Below, piece after piece: positions 38,605-46,762 of a stretch of 64,000 bases of DNA (positions within the stretch are counted from its first letter, which is position 1; every line of letters begins with the position of its first letter). The translations under genes were made by a program, and so were the position numbers. This stretch comes from Niastella soli. GTDB taxonomy: Bacteria > Bacteroidota > Bacteroidia > Chitinophagales > Chitinophagaceae. Location of the stretch: contig NZ_JAGHKO010000017.1 of the NCBI RefSeq assembly GCF_017742245.1, positions 310,001 through 374,000 on the forward strand, written 5' to 3'. The notes under the pieces were generated by a model. The model did no database searches. It saw only the letters and a program-made list of their open reading frames with translations, and was not told the origin of the DNA.

Positions 38605-39177
38605 TTAGTGTGCAGCAACTACAGGTTTAACCGAACGGTGGTTGATAAAGTACCAGCTGCCAAACAGTACGCCGCTGAACAAAACCGTACTTAAAACACT
38701 GTATGGATAAAATGGTAACCCGGCAGCATAAGCGGTCATTAAACCCGCGAAGGTTTTTGGATACATATCGTAGCCGTTCAAACCGGTCCAGGTTAAGAAA
38801 TTACTTAACAGGAAGAAATAAGTGGGTGCAGCCAGTGCGGTCAGTAACACATTTACTACGGTGATCTTTCTCAGGAAGAACCCAAAAACGGTCACTGAAG
38901 CATAAGCCAGGTAGTCGATCCACATACCGGGATAAAAACCCCAGATGGAGGAAAGTCCGGCGGCATGCAGCCCCTGGTATAATAAATCGGAGATAAACAG
39001 GGATAAAAGCGGCAACACAAAAGCCATTACTTTTCTATCTCTTAAGATAGCACCGCTGAAAAATGCCAAAGCCAATTGCGGGGCAAAGCCAAACGGACGG
39101 CTGGGGATAACCCGGTACAGGGCAGCCACTACCACCATTATTACCAGTACCCAGATATCTGATTTATTGATTTTCAT
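38605..39177 (-). CDS. DUF6580-like integral membrane protein (putative transport S-component-like)
   Basis: The 190-residue protein is strongly hydrophobic, with five or six transmembrane segments. It opens MKINKSDIWVLVIMVVVAAL, then has PFGFAPQLALAFFSGAIL and FVLPLLSLFISDLLYQ, which I recognise from the uncharacterised DUF6580 family (name from memory), similar in layout to ECF-transporter S components. No ECF ATPase or T-component is adjacent. Substrate unknown. Confidence 0.75.
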   Translation of the reverse strand: MKINKSDIWVLVIMVVVAALYRVIPSRPFGFAPQLALAFFSGAILRDRKVMAFVLPLLSLFISDLLYQGLHAAGLSSIWGFYPGMWIDYLAYASVTVFGFFLRKITVVNVLLTALAAPTYFFLLSNFLTWTGLNGYDMYPKTFAGLMTAYAAGLPFYPYSVLSTVLFSGVLFGSWYFINHRSVKPVVAAH

Positions 39178-39249
39178 ATCTATAAAAATGTATGCAAAGT
39201 TAATTCAAAAGTTACACAAATCATAATGAGCTTCATCAGCCTAAAAGCA

Positions 39250-40467
39250 CTATTGAGGCACTGTTGCCCTGAAAATCAACGCATTCTGTGCTGGCTGAAA
39301 GGTAAAAGAAGCACCGGCAGTCGTAAACAATGCGGCCCCTTTTTCCAGGTTGATCTCATGGGCGTCCGCTGAAGCTTTTACAGCCCCTTCGTACACAAAA
39401 TAGATCTCGGCTGTAGCGGCCGTAAGCGCAACAGGGGTTCCGGCCTTTAATTCCAGCCTGCGGAGTTCAAAATCGGCTGCAGGTGTAGGAAATACCGTTT
39501 CTCCCGTAACTGACCCGGTAGTACCCTTTAAAATATCGGGAATTACCGGTTCAAACTTTGTGTGGTGCATCAGCTCCGGCACATCGATGTATTTATTGGT
39601 TAGACCACCCCGTAATACGTTGTCAGAATTGGCCATGATCTCCATATTTTGTCCTTCCAGGTAGGCATGCGGTATACCGGCATCCTGAAAAATGGCTTCA
39701 CCCGGTTTCAGGTTCACCAGGTTAAACAGGTAGATGGAGAAAATACCACGGTCAATTTTATTGGCATCGCAAAATGTTTTGGCTGCCCGGGCTGCCCAGA
39801 AATCTTCCTCGCTTCTGTTTAAAAACCCTTTTTCGTACAAAGGAACAATGCGATCGAGCAAGGGTTGCAAATGCTCCTCCACTTCATGCTGGTCCATGGT
39901 CATCACCAGTTCATACAAGGCATGATAGTTCTTGCCATCAAAAACCGGCACCAGGAACTGCAATTCGGGTGTTTGCATCAGAATGGTCACCAGGGCCTGA
40001 GGCGCTTTAAAACCATGCAACAGCCAGAAATCGCTCAACGCCAGCATCAGCTCAGGCTTATGGTTATCGTCCTTATAATTGCGGTTCGATGCGTTCAACG
40101 GTGTGCCTTTCATGTTTTCGGCGGCAAAGGCCGATTCAGCTGCCTTTTTGGAAGGATGCACCTGAATAGACAACATATCTTTTACATCCAGCACTTTAAA
40201 CAGGTAGGGCAAACGACCAAAACGCTTGTTCACGTTCGACCCCAGTAAAGCGGCCGCATCCTGTTTTATAAACCCATTCAGCGGTTGCTTACTACCGTCA
40301 GGCAGTACTACTTCAGCAGGCACGTTATCATGCGCGCCCATCCAGTATTCCGCAAAAGGCTTTTTATCGGTATTGGTCAGGTGTAACAGGGCAGGAATAA
40401 AATCGGTTCCGCCCCAGGTATAATGTTGAACCTTACCTTCCAGTTTGTATATTTTAGTATTCGACAT
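39250..40467 (-). CDS. manA: Mannose-6-phosphate isomerase, class I
   Basis: ManA interconverts mannose 6-phosphate and fructose 6-phosphate, feeding GDP-sugar synthesis. The 405-residue zinc cupin has KVQHYTWGGTDFIP, the metal motif LSIQVHPSKK near residue 98, DDNHKPELMLAL near 135, and the active-site QDAGIPHAYLEGQNMEIMAN near 262. It lacks extra domains. The start codon at 40467 is 35 bp from the divergent yraN gene. Confidence 0.93.
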   Translation of the reverse strand: MSNTKIYKLEGKVQHYTWGGTDFIPALLHLTNTDKKPFAEYWMGAHDNVPAEVVLPDGSKQPLNGFIKQDAAALLGSNVNKRFGRLPYLFKVLDVKDMLSIQVHPSKKAAESAFAAENMKGTPLNASNRNYKDDNHKPELMLALSDFWLLHGFKAPQALVTILMQTPELQFLVPVFDGKNYHALYELVMTMDQHEVEEHLQPLLDRIVPLYEKGFLNRSEEDFWAARAAKTFCDANKIDRGIFSIYLFNLVNLKPGEAIFQDAGIPHAYLEGQNMEIMANSDNVLRGGLTNKYIDVPELMHHTKFEPVIPDILKGTTGSVTGETVFPTPAADFELRRLELKAGTPVALTAATAEIYFVYEGAVKASADAHEINLEKGAALFTTAGASFTFQPAQNALIFRATVPQ

Positions 40468-40502
40468 AGAACTTCAGTAATTTGCAATTATACAAAAATG
40501 CT

Positions 40503-40862
40503 ATGAGCTATCAGCATCATGACACCGGCAAAAAGGGGGAAGACATGGCTGTTGATTACCTGCAACAAATGAGCTTTACCATTTTGGACCGCAACTGGCG
40601 TTATGCCCGGTTTGAAATTGACGTGATCGCTTTCCGGGACCAGGTGTTACACATTATTGAAGTAAAAACCAGAACCAATCTTCTCTTTGGTCATCCTGAA
40701 GAAAGCGTTACAAAACAGAAAATAAACAACATGATCCGCGGAGCCAATGCCTATATACGGAAGAATCCACAATGGCGGCAGGTACAGTTTAATATTCTAT
40801 CCATTACATTGTTAAAAGACCAGCCGCCGGAATTCTTTTTTATCGAAGATGTTTATTTATGA
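40503..40862 (+). CDS. YraN (UPF0102) endonuclease-like protein
   Basis: I use the ATG at 40503 (MSYQHHDTGKKGEDMAVDYL); the frame is open to 40482. The 119-residue product has the restriction-endonuclease-like active-site pattern of UPF0102: GEDMAVDYL, then ARFEIDVIAFRD, and IIEVKTRTN (D-x(n)-ExK). Its function in DNA metabolism is unproven. Its end overlaps the convergent YkgJ-like gene by 10 bp. Confidence 0.88.
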   Translation: MSYQHHDTGKKGEDMAVDYLQQMSFTILDRNWRYARFEIDVIAFRDQVLHIIEVKTRTNLLFGHPEESVTKQKINNMIRGANAYIRKNPQWRQVQFNILSITLLKDQPPEFFFIEDVYL

Positions 40863-41374
40863 GTGGATGCTGAGTCGTCCCCATTCACCCGCTCCATCAT
40901 CCTTTCAACCAATCGGAATGTAGCCGGACAATATTCAATGTTTTGTTTGAACACGTGCATATAATCGACCATGTGGCGACGGGTATGGTGAGGAAAACCA
41001 GAACAGTCTTTTGGCCGCACTTCATAAATGGAACACTTATTATCCTTGAGGTTCAGGAACTGGCAGGGTTGTTTGGTGTTTATCCAGTCACCGGCACGGT
41101 CTTTTTTAAGCCATTTCTTTTTAAAAGCCTCCTCCGTCATGTCAAGATGGGCGGAGATGCGTTTAATATCAGTGGTGGTGAAGGTAGGCGTCATCGTTTT
41201 ACAGCAATTGGCGCAGGCCAGGCAATCGGTCTCCCCCCAGACAGCCTTATCCATTTCCACAGCCAGGTTATCAAGCTTTTTGGGTGGATTTTTTTCCAGT
41301 TTGGTCAGGAACCGTCTGAAAGCAGGGCGATTGGCCTGCATTTTACGTTTCATCTTGAGAAGACTCATCAACAT
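40853..41374 (-). CDS. YkgJ/YcgN-type cysteine-cluster protein
   Basis: The 173-residue protein contains the zinc/iron-chelating cysteine cluster: CLACANCCKTMTP near residue 55, then CQFLNLKDNKCSIYEVRPKDC near 100-120 (described in parts), plus HH after the last cysteine. This matches the CxCxxCC family of unknown function. Start uncertain: MLMSLLKMKRKMQAN has several in-frame methionines. Confidence 0.85.
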   Translation of the reverse strand: MLMSLLKMKRKMQANRPAFRRFLTKLEKNPPKKLDNLAVEMDKAVWGETDCLACANCCKTMTPTFTTTDIKRISAHLDMTEEAFKKKWLKKDRAGDWINTKQPCQFLNLKDNKCSIYEVRPKDCSGFPHHTRRHMVDYMHVFKQNIEYCPATFRLVERMMERVNGDDSASTHK

Positions 41375-41471
41375 AAAAGGGATGCGTTATTTTTGAGCAA
41401 CGAATATAGCAAATTTTGTTACGGGGCAACAGCGTTGTTGAGGTAACACAATATTGTTTCAACCAGATACT

Positions 41472-42374
41472 ATGTGGGACCCTTATAAAAAAGGCTTCAA
41501 GGCATTCTTACAACTGGAGAGATCGCTATCCGATAACTCGGTAGAGGCCTATCTGCGCGATATTGAGAAACTGACCCAGTTCCTGCATGAGCAGCACAAT
41601 GTACAAAGTCCGGCCAATGTTACCCTGCCAGATCTCCAACAGTTCATCCGCTGGGTGAGCGAACTGGGTATGACGCCTACATCGCAGGCCCGCATCATCT
41701 CAGGCATCCGTTCGTTCTATAAATACTGTCTGATTGAGAATATCGTTACCAAAGACCCCACTACCCTGCTGGAAACACCGAAGCTAAAACGTGCCCTGCC
41801 CGATGTACTCACTTTTGAGGAAATAGAGTCCATCATTGCCGAGATAGACCTGAGCAAACCCGAAGGCGGCCGAAACAAGGCCATACTGGAAACCATGTAT
41901 AGCAGCGGCTTGCGGGTAAGCGAGGTGGTGAACCTGAAATTATCGGCCCTGTATCTTGATGTAGGGTTCATTCGCGTAACTGGTAAAGGCGATAAGGAAC
42001 GCCTGGTGCCTATTGGCGAATCGGCGATAAAATACATTACGATCTATAAAAAAGACATCCGCGTACACATGCCGGTAAAAAAGGGGCATGAGGATATCCT
42101 GTTCCTAAACCGCAGAGGCGCCAAATTGACGCGCGTAATGATCTTCCTGCTATTGAAAGACCTGGTAAAGAAAGCCGGCATCACCAAGAACATTTCTCCC
42201 CATACCTTCCGGCATTCATTTGCCACGCATTTGGTGGAAGGCGGCGCCGACTTACGTGCGGTACAGGAAATGCTGGGACATGAAAGCATTACTACCACTG
42301 AAATATATACGCATTTAGACCGCGAGTTCCTGCGCGACACTTTACAACAATTCCATCCGGCATTTAAGGGATAA
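41472..42374 (+). CDS. xerD: Tyrosine recombinase XerD
   Basis: XerD, with XerC, resolves chromosome dimers at dif sites. I use the ATG at 41472, giving 300 residues; a TTG at 41454 is alternative. It has the N-terminal SAM-like core-binding domain (DNSVEAYLRDIEKLTQFL) and the catalytic domain with R in YSSGLRVSEVV, the H-xx-R box HTFRHSFATHLVEGGADLR, GHESITTTEIYTHLD with the nucleophile tyrosine. Housekeeping XerD is more likely than a phage integrase. A DUF6934-type cassette follows 118 bp downstream. Confidence 0.92.
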   Translation: MWDPYKKGFKAFLQLERSLSDNSVEAYLRDIEKLTQFLHEQHNVQSPANVTLPDLQQFIRWVSELGMTPTSQARIISGIRSFYKYCLIENIVTKDPTTLLETPKLKRALPDVLTFEEIESIIAEIDLSKPEGGRNKAILETMYSSGLRVSEVVNLKLSALYLDVGFIRVTGKGDKERLVPIGESAIKYITIYKKDIRVHMPVKKGHEDILFLNRRGAKLTRVMIFLLLKDLVKKAGITKNISPHTFRHSFATHLVEGGADLRAVQEMLGHESITTTEIYTHLDREFLRDTLQQFHPAFKG

Positions 42375-42492
42375 GGTTAATAGTTGTACTCCTCAAAGTA
42401 TAAATGTATACTCAAAAACATTTATAGTGTACTTATGATAGTTATAATTAAAGTATTCTTTAATTTAACAGTTCAGAAATATTTATAGCCAT

Positions 42493-43032
42493 ATGAAGTA
42501 TGAGAGGTATCAAGAGTTGCTTGTTTCAAGTGACTTTCTCGAGTATGAATTTATGAGTATTGGTCCCAAAGGCGATATTCTCAAAATAATTCGATTTACT
42601 TATATGGATGATGAAGCCATCTTGAATCTGGAATTAGGAAATAAAAATGCGGACAGAAGTATAGATGATTTGGCAAGGGATAATAACAAGGACAGGGATA
42701 AGATATTGGCAACCGTTGTAGAAGCCTTAAAAGTATTTTTTGATCAGTATCCTGGTAAATGGGTTTTCATTAGTGGAAGCACTCCTGCAAGGACAAGATT
42801 GTACCGCATGGCGATCACACTAAACCTGGAAGAATTAAGTACTGAGTTTGAAATAATTGGTGCACTCACGGAAAGGAGTACCTACAAAGAGGGCACGTTT
42901 CAAAAAGGAATAAATTACTTTGGCTTTTATGTTCAGCGAAAAAAACGTAACTTTAAAAAACAATACAAAATTTTGTTGTATGAAGAAAACAGAAGCCCAG
43001 AAAGCAGCAATGGAAAAAAAGCGGATTATTAA
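42493..43032 (+). CDS. Uncharacterised protein, DUF6934-like (cassette 2)
   Basis: The 179-residue product is a paralog of the one at 6033-6485. Shared blocks: FLEYEFMSIGPKGDI, NLELGNKNADRSIDDLARDN, KDRDKILATVVEAL, WVFISGSTPARTRLYRMAI and LEELSTEFEI. It extends about 25 residues beyond the first copy's end (KNNTK-like basic tail, ENRSPESSNGKKADY), and those residues overlap the first small ORF by 53 bp. No membrane segments or signal peptide. The A/T-rich composition, plus a 118-bp A/T-rich leader, differ from xerD. Confidence 0.78.
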   Translation: MKYERYQELLVSSDFLEYEFMSIGPKGDILKIIRFTYMDDEAILNLELGNKNADRSIDDLARDNNKDRDKILATVVEALKVFFDQYPGKWVFISGSTPARTRLYRMAITLNLEELSTEFEIIGALTERSTYKEGTFQKGINYFGFYVQRKKRNFKKQYKILLYEENRSPESSNGKKADY

Positions 43033-43162
43033 ATTGGCCGCAGCCAGGGGAATTACATTAACCGTACTCGACAGGCCTTCTCTGCAAATACAATCCGAAA
43101 AAACAAAGGAAGCAAACAGATTGTTAGCCCAAACGGATCTTAGCTTTTTAAAAAACAGGTAA
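42980..43162 (+). CDS. Small protein 1 of cassette 2
   Basis: The 60-residue protein (ATG at 42980) overlaps the DUF6934-like gene's end. Layout: MKKTEAQKAAMEKKRIIKLA, then AARGITLTVLDRP, and the tail EANRLLAQTDLSFLKNR. The leader acaaaattttgttgt before the ATG recurs before the next two small ORFs. A hairpin follows the stop. It is basic, without membrane helices. I do not recognise a named family. Confidence 0.72.
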   Translation: MKKTEAQKAAMEKKRIIKLAAARGITLTVLDRPSLQIQSEKTKEANRLLAQTDLSFLKNR

Positions 43163-43188
43163 ACGCAATTACTTCACAAAGATACTTA

Positions 43189-43215
43189 AGCCATCCCGAC
43201 TAAGTTAGGATGGCT
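43189..43215 (+). terminator. Hairpin 1 of cassette 2
   Basis: agccatcc (43189-43196) and ggatggct (43208-43215) form an 8-bp perfect stem with an 11-nt loop, after small ORF 1. Followed by tctatg, so a weak terminator. Confidence 0.7.
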
Positions 43216-43268
43216 TCTATGTTCAGGGGGAAAATCAAGTTTTAAAAAACAATACAAAATCTTGATGT

Positions 43269-43436
43269 ATGAGAATAACAGAAGCCATGGACAAAGAGCT
43301 TGAAAAGTTGCGGATAATTAAATATGCGGCATCTTTGGGAATTAAATTAACTGTGCTAGACAGACCTGCTGTAAAAAGACCTGTTCCGGAAAAATACAGA
43401 AACGTCGCACACAATGTTAAACCAAACGAATCTTAG
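43269..43436 (+). pseudogene. Frameshifted small ORF 2 of cassette 2
   Basis: It begins MRITEAMDKELEKLRIIKYA and keeps ASLGIKLTVLDRP like its neighbours, but then stops after VAHNVKPNES. The familiar ending (MLNQTNLSFKK) lies in another frame, so a small indel has broken it. The 55-residue product might still be made. The leader and flanking hairpin match the other two units. Confidence 0.65.
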
Positions 43437-43470
43437 CTTTAAAAAGGTAATTGCAACACAAAGATACTTC

Positions 43471-43497
43471 AGCCATCCCGACATAGTTAGGATGGCT
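43471..43497 (+). terminator. Hairpin 2 of cassette 2
   Basis: agccatcc (43471-43478) and ggatggct (43490-43497) are the same stem arms as in hairpin 1, followed by tttatg. Confidence 0.7.
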
Positions 43498-43548
43498 TTT
43501 ATGTTCAGGGGGAAATCTAGTTTAAATACCAAGACAAATTCTTGAAGT

Positions 43549-43734
43549 ATGAGAATAACAGAAGCCATGGACACAGAGCTTGAAAAGTTGCGGATAATTA
43601 AATACGCTGCCTCATTGGGGATTAATCTAACAGTGAGTGATGAACCTTCTCGAGTAAGAAAACTTCCCCAAAAAATTGAGGAATCAAACAGAATGTTAGC
43701 CCAAATGGATCTCAGTTTCTTAAAAGACTTGTAA
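43549..43734 (+). CDS. Small protein 3 of cassette 2
   Basis: The 61-residue protein opens MRITEAMDTELEKLRIIKYA, continues ASLGINLTVSDEPSR, and ends EESNRMLAQMDLSFLKDL. It is an intact paralog of small protein 1, with its own promoterless-looking leader (gacaaattcttgaagt) and hairpin. Unknown function. Confidence 0.7.
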   Translation: MRITEAMDTELEKLRIIKYAASLGINLTVSDEPSRVRKLPQKIEESNRMLAQMDLSFLKDL

Positions 43735-43759
43735 ACGCAATTGCTTCACAAAGATATTG

Positions 43760-43795
43760 AGCCATCCCGACTAAGTTAGGATGGCTTTTTTATGT
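43760..43795 (+). terminator. Hairpin 3, terminator of cassette 2
   Basis: agccatcc (43760-43767) pairs with ggatggct (43779-43786), followed by ttttta. This is the best T-tract of the three and probably the operon end. Confidence 0.8.
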
Positions 43796-43888
43796 AGCAA
43801 AAATACCGGCCTTACAGCCGGTATAGAACCATGAAATAGAAAACAATCACTACTCATTGGAACCTGAGAAAACCCTGTAAAAAAAATA

Positions 43889-44878
43889 TTACTGTATAGA
43901 CACCTTACACTGATATACATTTTTTACACCTGGCGCTGAAATACGTACCCAATAGATCCCCGGAGCCCAACTACTTTGTGTTGGTACATTTACCGCCTGT
44001 TCTTTTGTAGCCATTACCAGTTTCTGCATGGTCATTACTTCGCCCTGCACATTCAACAATTCCAGTTTATACTCACCAGCTTGTTTTAAGGAAAGACTTG
44101 CCCGGATATCATCACCCTTTTCAACGGGATTTGGGTATATTCTGATATCTTTTTTAAAGACAGCAGGTATCCAGTCGTTGATAAATTTCTTTTTAGGAAC
44201 CTTATGGGCAACAACAGCCCCTCCCACAACAATATCATCTAATATGATTTGTGATAAAGTTAATTTTACTCCTTCCCAGTTGGTATTGCTATCTATATGC
44301 AGTATTTGCGTATTATAACCAACATAACTGACCGTTAATTCATGTGGATCATCATTATTTATTATTATCGTGAAATTTCCCAACGAATCAGAAATCGTTC
44401 CTTTTGAGGTGCCCTTTATAAGTATGCTGACGCCAGAAAGTGGTTGATTGGTGGTACTGTCAATAACATTCCCTTTTAACTCTTTTGCCACTATTACTTC
44501 TTCATATGTGCCCATTGTTATTGGTAATTGCTCAGGCAATTGTACTACCGGACTTTTCTTCTTCACCGGTTTAACCTGGGCATTTGCCTCCGTGATCAGG
44601 AAAGTGGTCAGGATAATGTTCCAGGCATATGCCCAGGACAAACGCTTTTTGATCACTGTTGGCTTCAGGTCCTTATTCAGCTGATCGCTTGAAAAACGGC
44701 CACAGGTATGCTCTGCTGCTTTAGAAAAATAGGCAAGGATCTCTTTATCGGTCATTAAGGTAAAATCAACTACCGTTTTCTGACACGATCCGCAAAAACG
44801 GCCCTGCTCCTGTGGGGTCATGTTTTGCCAGTTCTCCTGACAGGGTTCGGGTATTCGAATTTGTATAGCTTTTGACAT
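43889..44878 (-). CDS. Cys-rich N-terminal, carboxypeptidase-regulatory-like, T9SS-tailed protein (paralog 1)
   Basis: The 329-residue product has an unusual order: an N-terminal soluble segment with C13, C29 and C32 (RFCGSCQKTVVDF) and a further Cys near 58 (HTCGRF); a hydrophobic helix near 82-98; a carboxypeptidase-like regulatory beta domain (GNVIDSTTNQPLSGVSILIKG near 132); and a C-terminal type A sorting domain of the type IX system (RIYPNPVEKGDDIRASL, then LELLNVQG). The Cys arrangement suggests metal or redox sensing. The hydrophobic helix must act as an internal signal anchor if the tail is to be secreted. A tandem paralog lies upstream. Function unknown. Confidence 0.8.
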   Translation of the reverse strand: MSKAIQIRIPEPCQENWQNMTPQEQGRFCGSCQKTVVDFTLMTDKEILAYFSKAAEHTCGRFSSDQLNKDLKPTVIKKRLSWAYAWNIILTTFLITEANAQVKPVKKKSPVVQLPEQLPITMGTYEEVIVAKELKGNVIDSTTNQPLSGVSILIKGTSKGTISDSLGNFTIIINNDDPHELTVSYVGYNTQILHIDSNTNWEGVKLTLSQIILDDIVVGGAVVAHKVPKKKFINDWIPAVFKKDIRIYPNPVEKGDDIRASLSLKQAGEYKLELLNVQGEVMTMQKLVMATKEQAVNVPTQSSWAPGIYWVRISAPGVKNVYQCKVSIQ

Positions 44879-44936
44879 AAGGCACCGTTTATTATTAGAT
44901 GTGAATCAGTTTATAATTCCATAAAAGAAATCCGGA

Positions 44937-46019
44937 TCATTGCAACAAAACCTTCGCCTCAAAAACATTTTTTGATTTGGGTGATGAAATGCGGACCCAG
45001 TAAGCACCAGCGCTCCATTTTGTCTGTGTATATAAATCTATCTGCTGCTCCTTTGTTTGCATAAATAAGGGCTGAATCAGCATTATTTGTCCAACAGTGT
45101 TCAGTAATTCAAGTCTATACTCACCCGTTTGTGGCAAATTAAGTTTTACCTGAATACTATTGCCCCGCATCACCGGGTTTGGGTAGATCTTAATATCTTT
45201 CTTTATTGCTGCGGGCGTCCAGTCATTGATAACCCGTTGTATTTTTTCCAACCTGGTTGATGCCACGCATTTGGTAACGCTTCCCGTTTGCATCATTTTA
45301 CCCATTATGGTTCCAGATGCAACAACAGTTACTTCCTGCAAAGCAGCAAAAGAAGGCTTTAAAAATACTTTTACAGGCCCCCAGTTGGTGGTTCTATCTA
45401 TTACGAGCGTTTGCGTTTCATAACCAATGGCACTAAATTCAAGGGAGTCCTTCAAGCCAATCTGCAAAGAGAAGTGACCCGACGTATCTGCCATGGTTCC
45501 ATTCTTCGTTCCTTTAATAGTAATACTGCCCCCTATTACCGGTTGTTTATTTTGGGCATCCAGTACCACTCCTTTCATAGCGGCTTCCATTGGATCCGAT
45601 TGGGATTGGGATACAGTAAAGCCCATCAAAGTTGATCCCGCGATGGAACTTAAATTTATGTTTCTAACATCTACTTTATGGGTTTGTAAATCTACTTTTC
45701 TGACCTTTGGCTTGCCTTGCGCATTTGATTTGGTAACGATCAACGAAGCCAGTAGTACACTCCATGCATAAGCCCAGGTAAACCGTTTCCGGGTGGAAGG
45801 TAAAGTCAATTCCTTATTCAACTGGTCGTTTGAGAAACGGCCACACACCTGCTGACTGGCTTTTGAAAAATAATCCAGCATTTCTTTATCAGTCATTACA
45901 CTAAAATCCACCACCACTTTTTGGCAGGAACCGCAAAAACGGCCTTGTTCCTGGGGTGTCATTTTTTGCCAGTTCTCATGGCAGGGATCGGGTACAGTAA
46001 GACGTAAAGATCTGGGCAT
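44937..46019 (-). CDS. Cys-rich N-terminal, carboxypeptidase-regulatory-like, T9SS-tailed protein (paralog 2)
   Basis: I place the start at 46019 (MPRSLRLTVPDPCHENWQ); the frame is open to 46100. The 360-residue product repeats the plan of the gene downstream: CHENWQKMTPQEQGRFCG with SCQKVVVDFSVMTDKE, a membrane helix AYAWSVLLASLIVTKSNAQ, a regulatory-like domain (GVVLDAQNKQPVIGGSITI near 183) and a T9SS type A tail (KIYPNPVMRGNSIQVKL). It diverges from the sigma gene at 46161 by 141 bp. The two paralogs are separated by 58 bp and likely co-transcribed. Confidence 0.8.
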   Translation of the reverse strand: MPRSLRLTVPDPCHENWQKMTPQEQGRFCGSCQKVVVDFSVMTDKEMLDYFSKASQQVCGRFSNDQLNKELTLPSTRKRFTWAYAWSVLLASLIVTKSNAQGKPKVRKVDLQTHKVDVRNINLSSIAGSTLMGFTVSQSQSDPMEAAMKGVVLDAQNKQPVIGGSITIKGTKNGTMADTSGHFSLQIGLKDSLEFSAIGYETQTLVIDRTTNWGPVKVFLKPSFAALQEVTVVASGTIMGKMMQTGSVTKCVASTRLEKIQRVINDWTPAAIKKDIKIYPNPVMRGNSIQVKLNLPQTGEYRLELLNTVGQIMLIQPLFMQTKEQQIDLYTQTKWSAGAYWVRISSPKSKNVFEAKVLLQ

Positions 46020-46160
46020 ATAGCAAGTATTTATCAGGAAGATGTAGCCGCTCAAAAAATTACATACGGGTTCCCCAAAAAATTGCAACCAATGACTCAT
46101 ATGACCGTCTTATTAAATACATACACGACTTACTGTTTCTTTTGTTAATTTTAGCCGGCT

Positions 46161-46757
46161 GTGGCATTTATAAAGAACATACCAACCAATGAGTTACCAG
46201 ATAAAGAGCTGGTCGCCCTGTTTCGCACATCGCGGAACATGGACGTGTTGGCTATTCTGTTTCAACGGTATATGGACCTGCTCTATGGAGTTTGCCTGAA
46301 GTACCTGAAACAGCCTGAGTCGGCCAAAGATGCAGTTATGCAGGTCTTTGAGGAACTGGTGGTCAAATTGCCCAAACATGAGGTAGACAATTTTAAAAGC
46401 TGGCTGTATACCCTGGCTAAAAATCACTGCCTCATGCAGTTACGTACTCCCAAAAACCTGAAAACAACAGAATTTAATGCCGACAGTATGCAATTGGAAG
46501 AAGAAATGCATCTGAATGGCATACAGCTGAAAGAGGAAAACCTGCAAAAGCTGGAACGTTGTTTGGAAACCTTATCAATAGAGCAAAAGAAGTCGGTAGA
46601 GTTGTTCTACCTGCAAAATAAATGCTATAAAGAAATTGCGGCAGAAACCGGTATTGAATGGAATAAAGTTCGCAGCTTTATCCAGAATGGCCGGCGCAAT
46701 TTGAAAATATGTATGGAAAAGGGAATGAAAAATGAAGAAGCAATAGCACGCAACTGA
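46161..46757 (+). CDS. ECF-type RNA polymerase sigma factor
   Basis: The 198-residue protein starts at GTG. Region 2 (ALFRTSRNMDVLAILFQRYMD; DAVMQVFEELVVKL) and region 4 (LSIEQKKSVELFYLQNKCYK, then EIAAETGIEWNKVRSFIQNG) are visible. It lies 5 bp before a membrane protein with an anti-sigma-like N-terminus, its likely regulator. It diverges from the T9SS paralog gene, which it might control. Confidence 0.88.
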   Translation: MAFIKNIPTNELPDKELVALFRTSRNMDVLAILFQRYMDLLYGVCLKYLKQPESAKDAVMQVFEELVVKLPKHEVDNFKSWLYTLAKNHCLMQLRTPKNLKTTEFNADSMQLEEEMHLNGIQLKEENLQKLERCLETLSIEQKKSVELFYLQNKCYKEIAAETGIEWNKVRSFIQNGRRNLKICMEKGMKNEEAIARN

Positions 46758-46762
46758 CAGCG

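Noticed and set aside
41454-42374. XerD as an integrase of a mobile element carrying cassette 2
   Set aside because: Length and motifs fit the housekeeping XerD, and no attachment-site duplication was seen.
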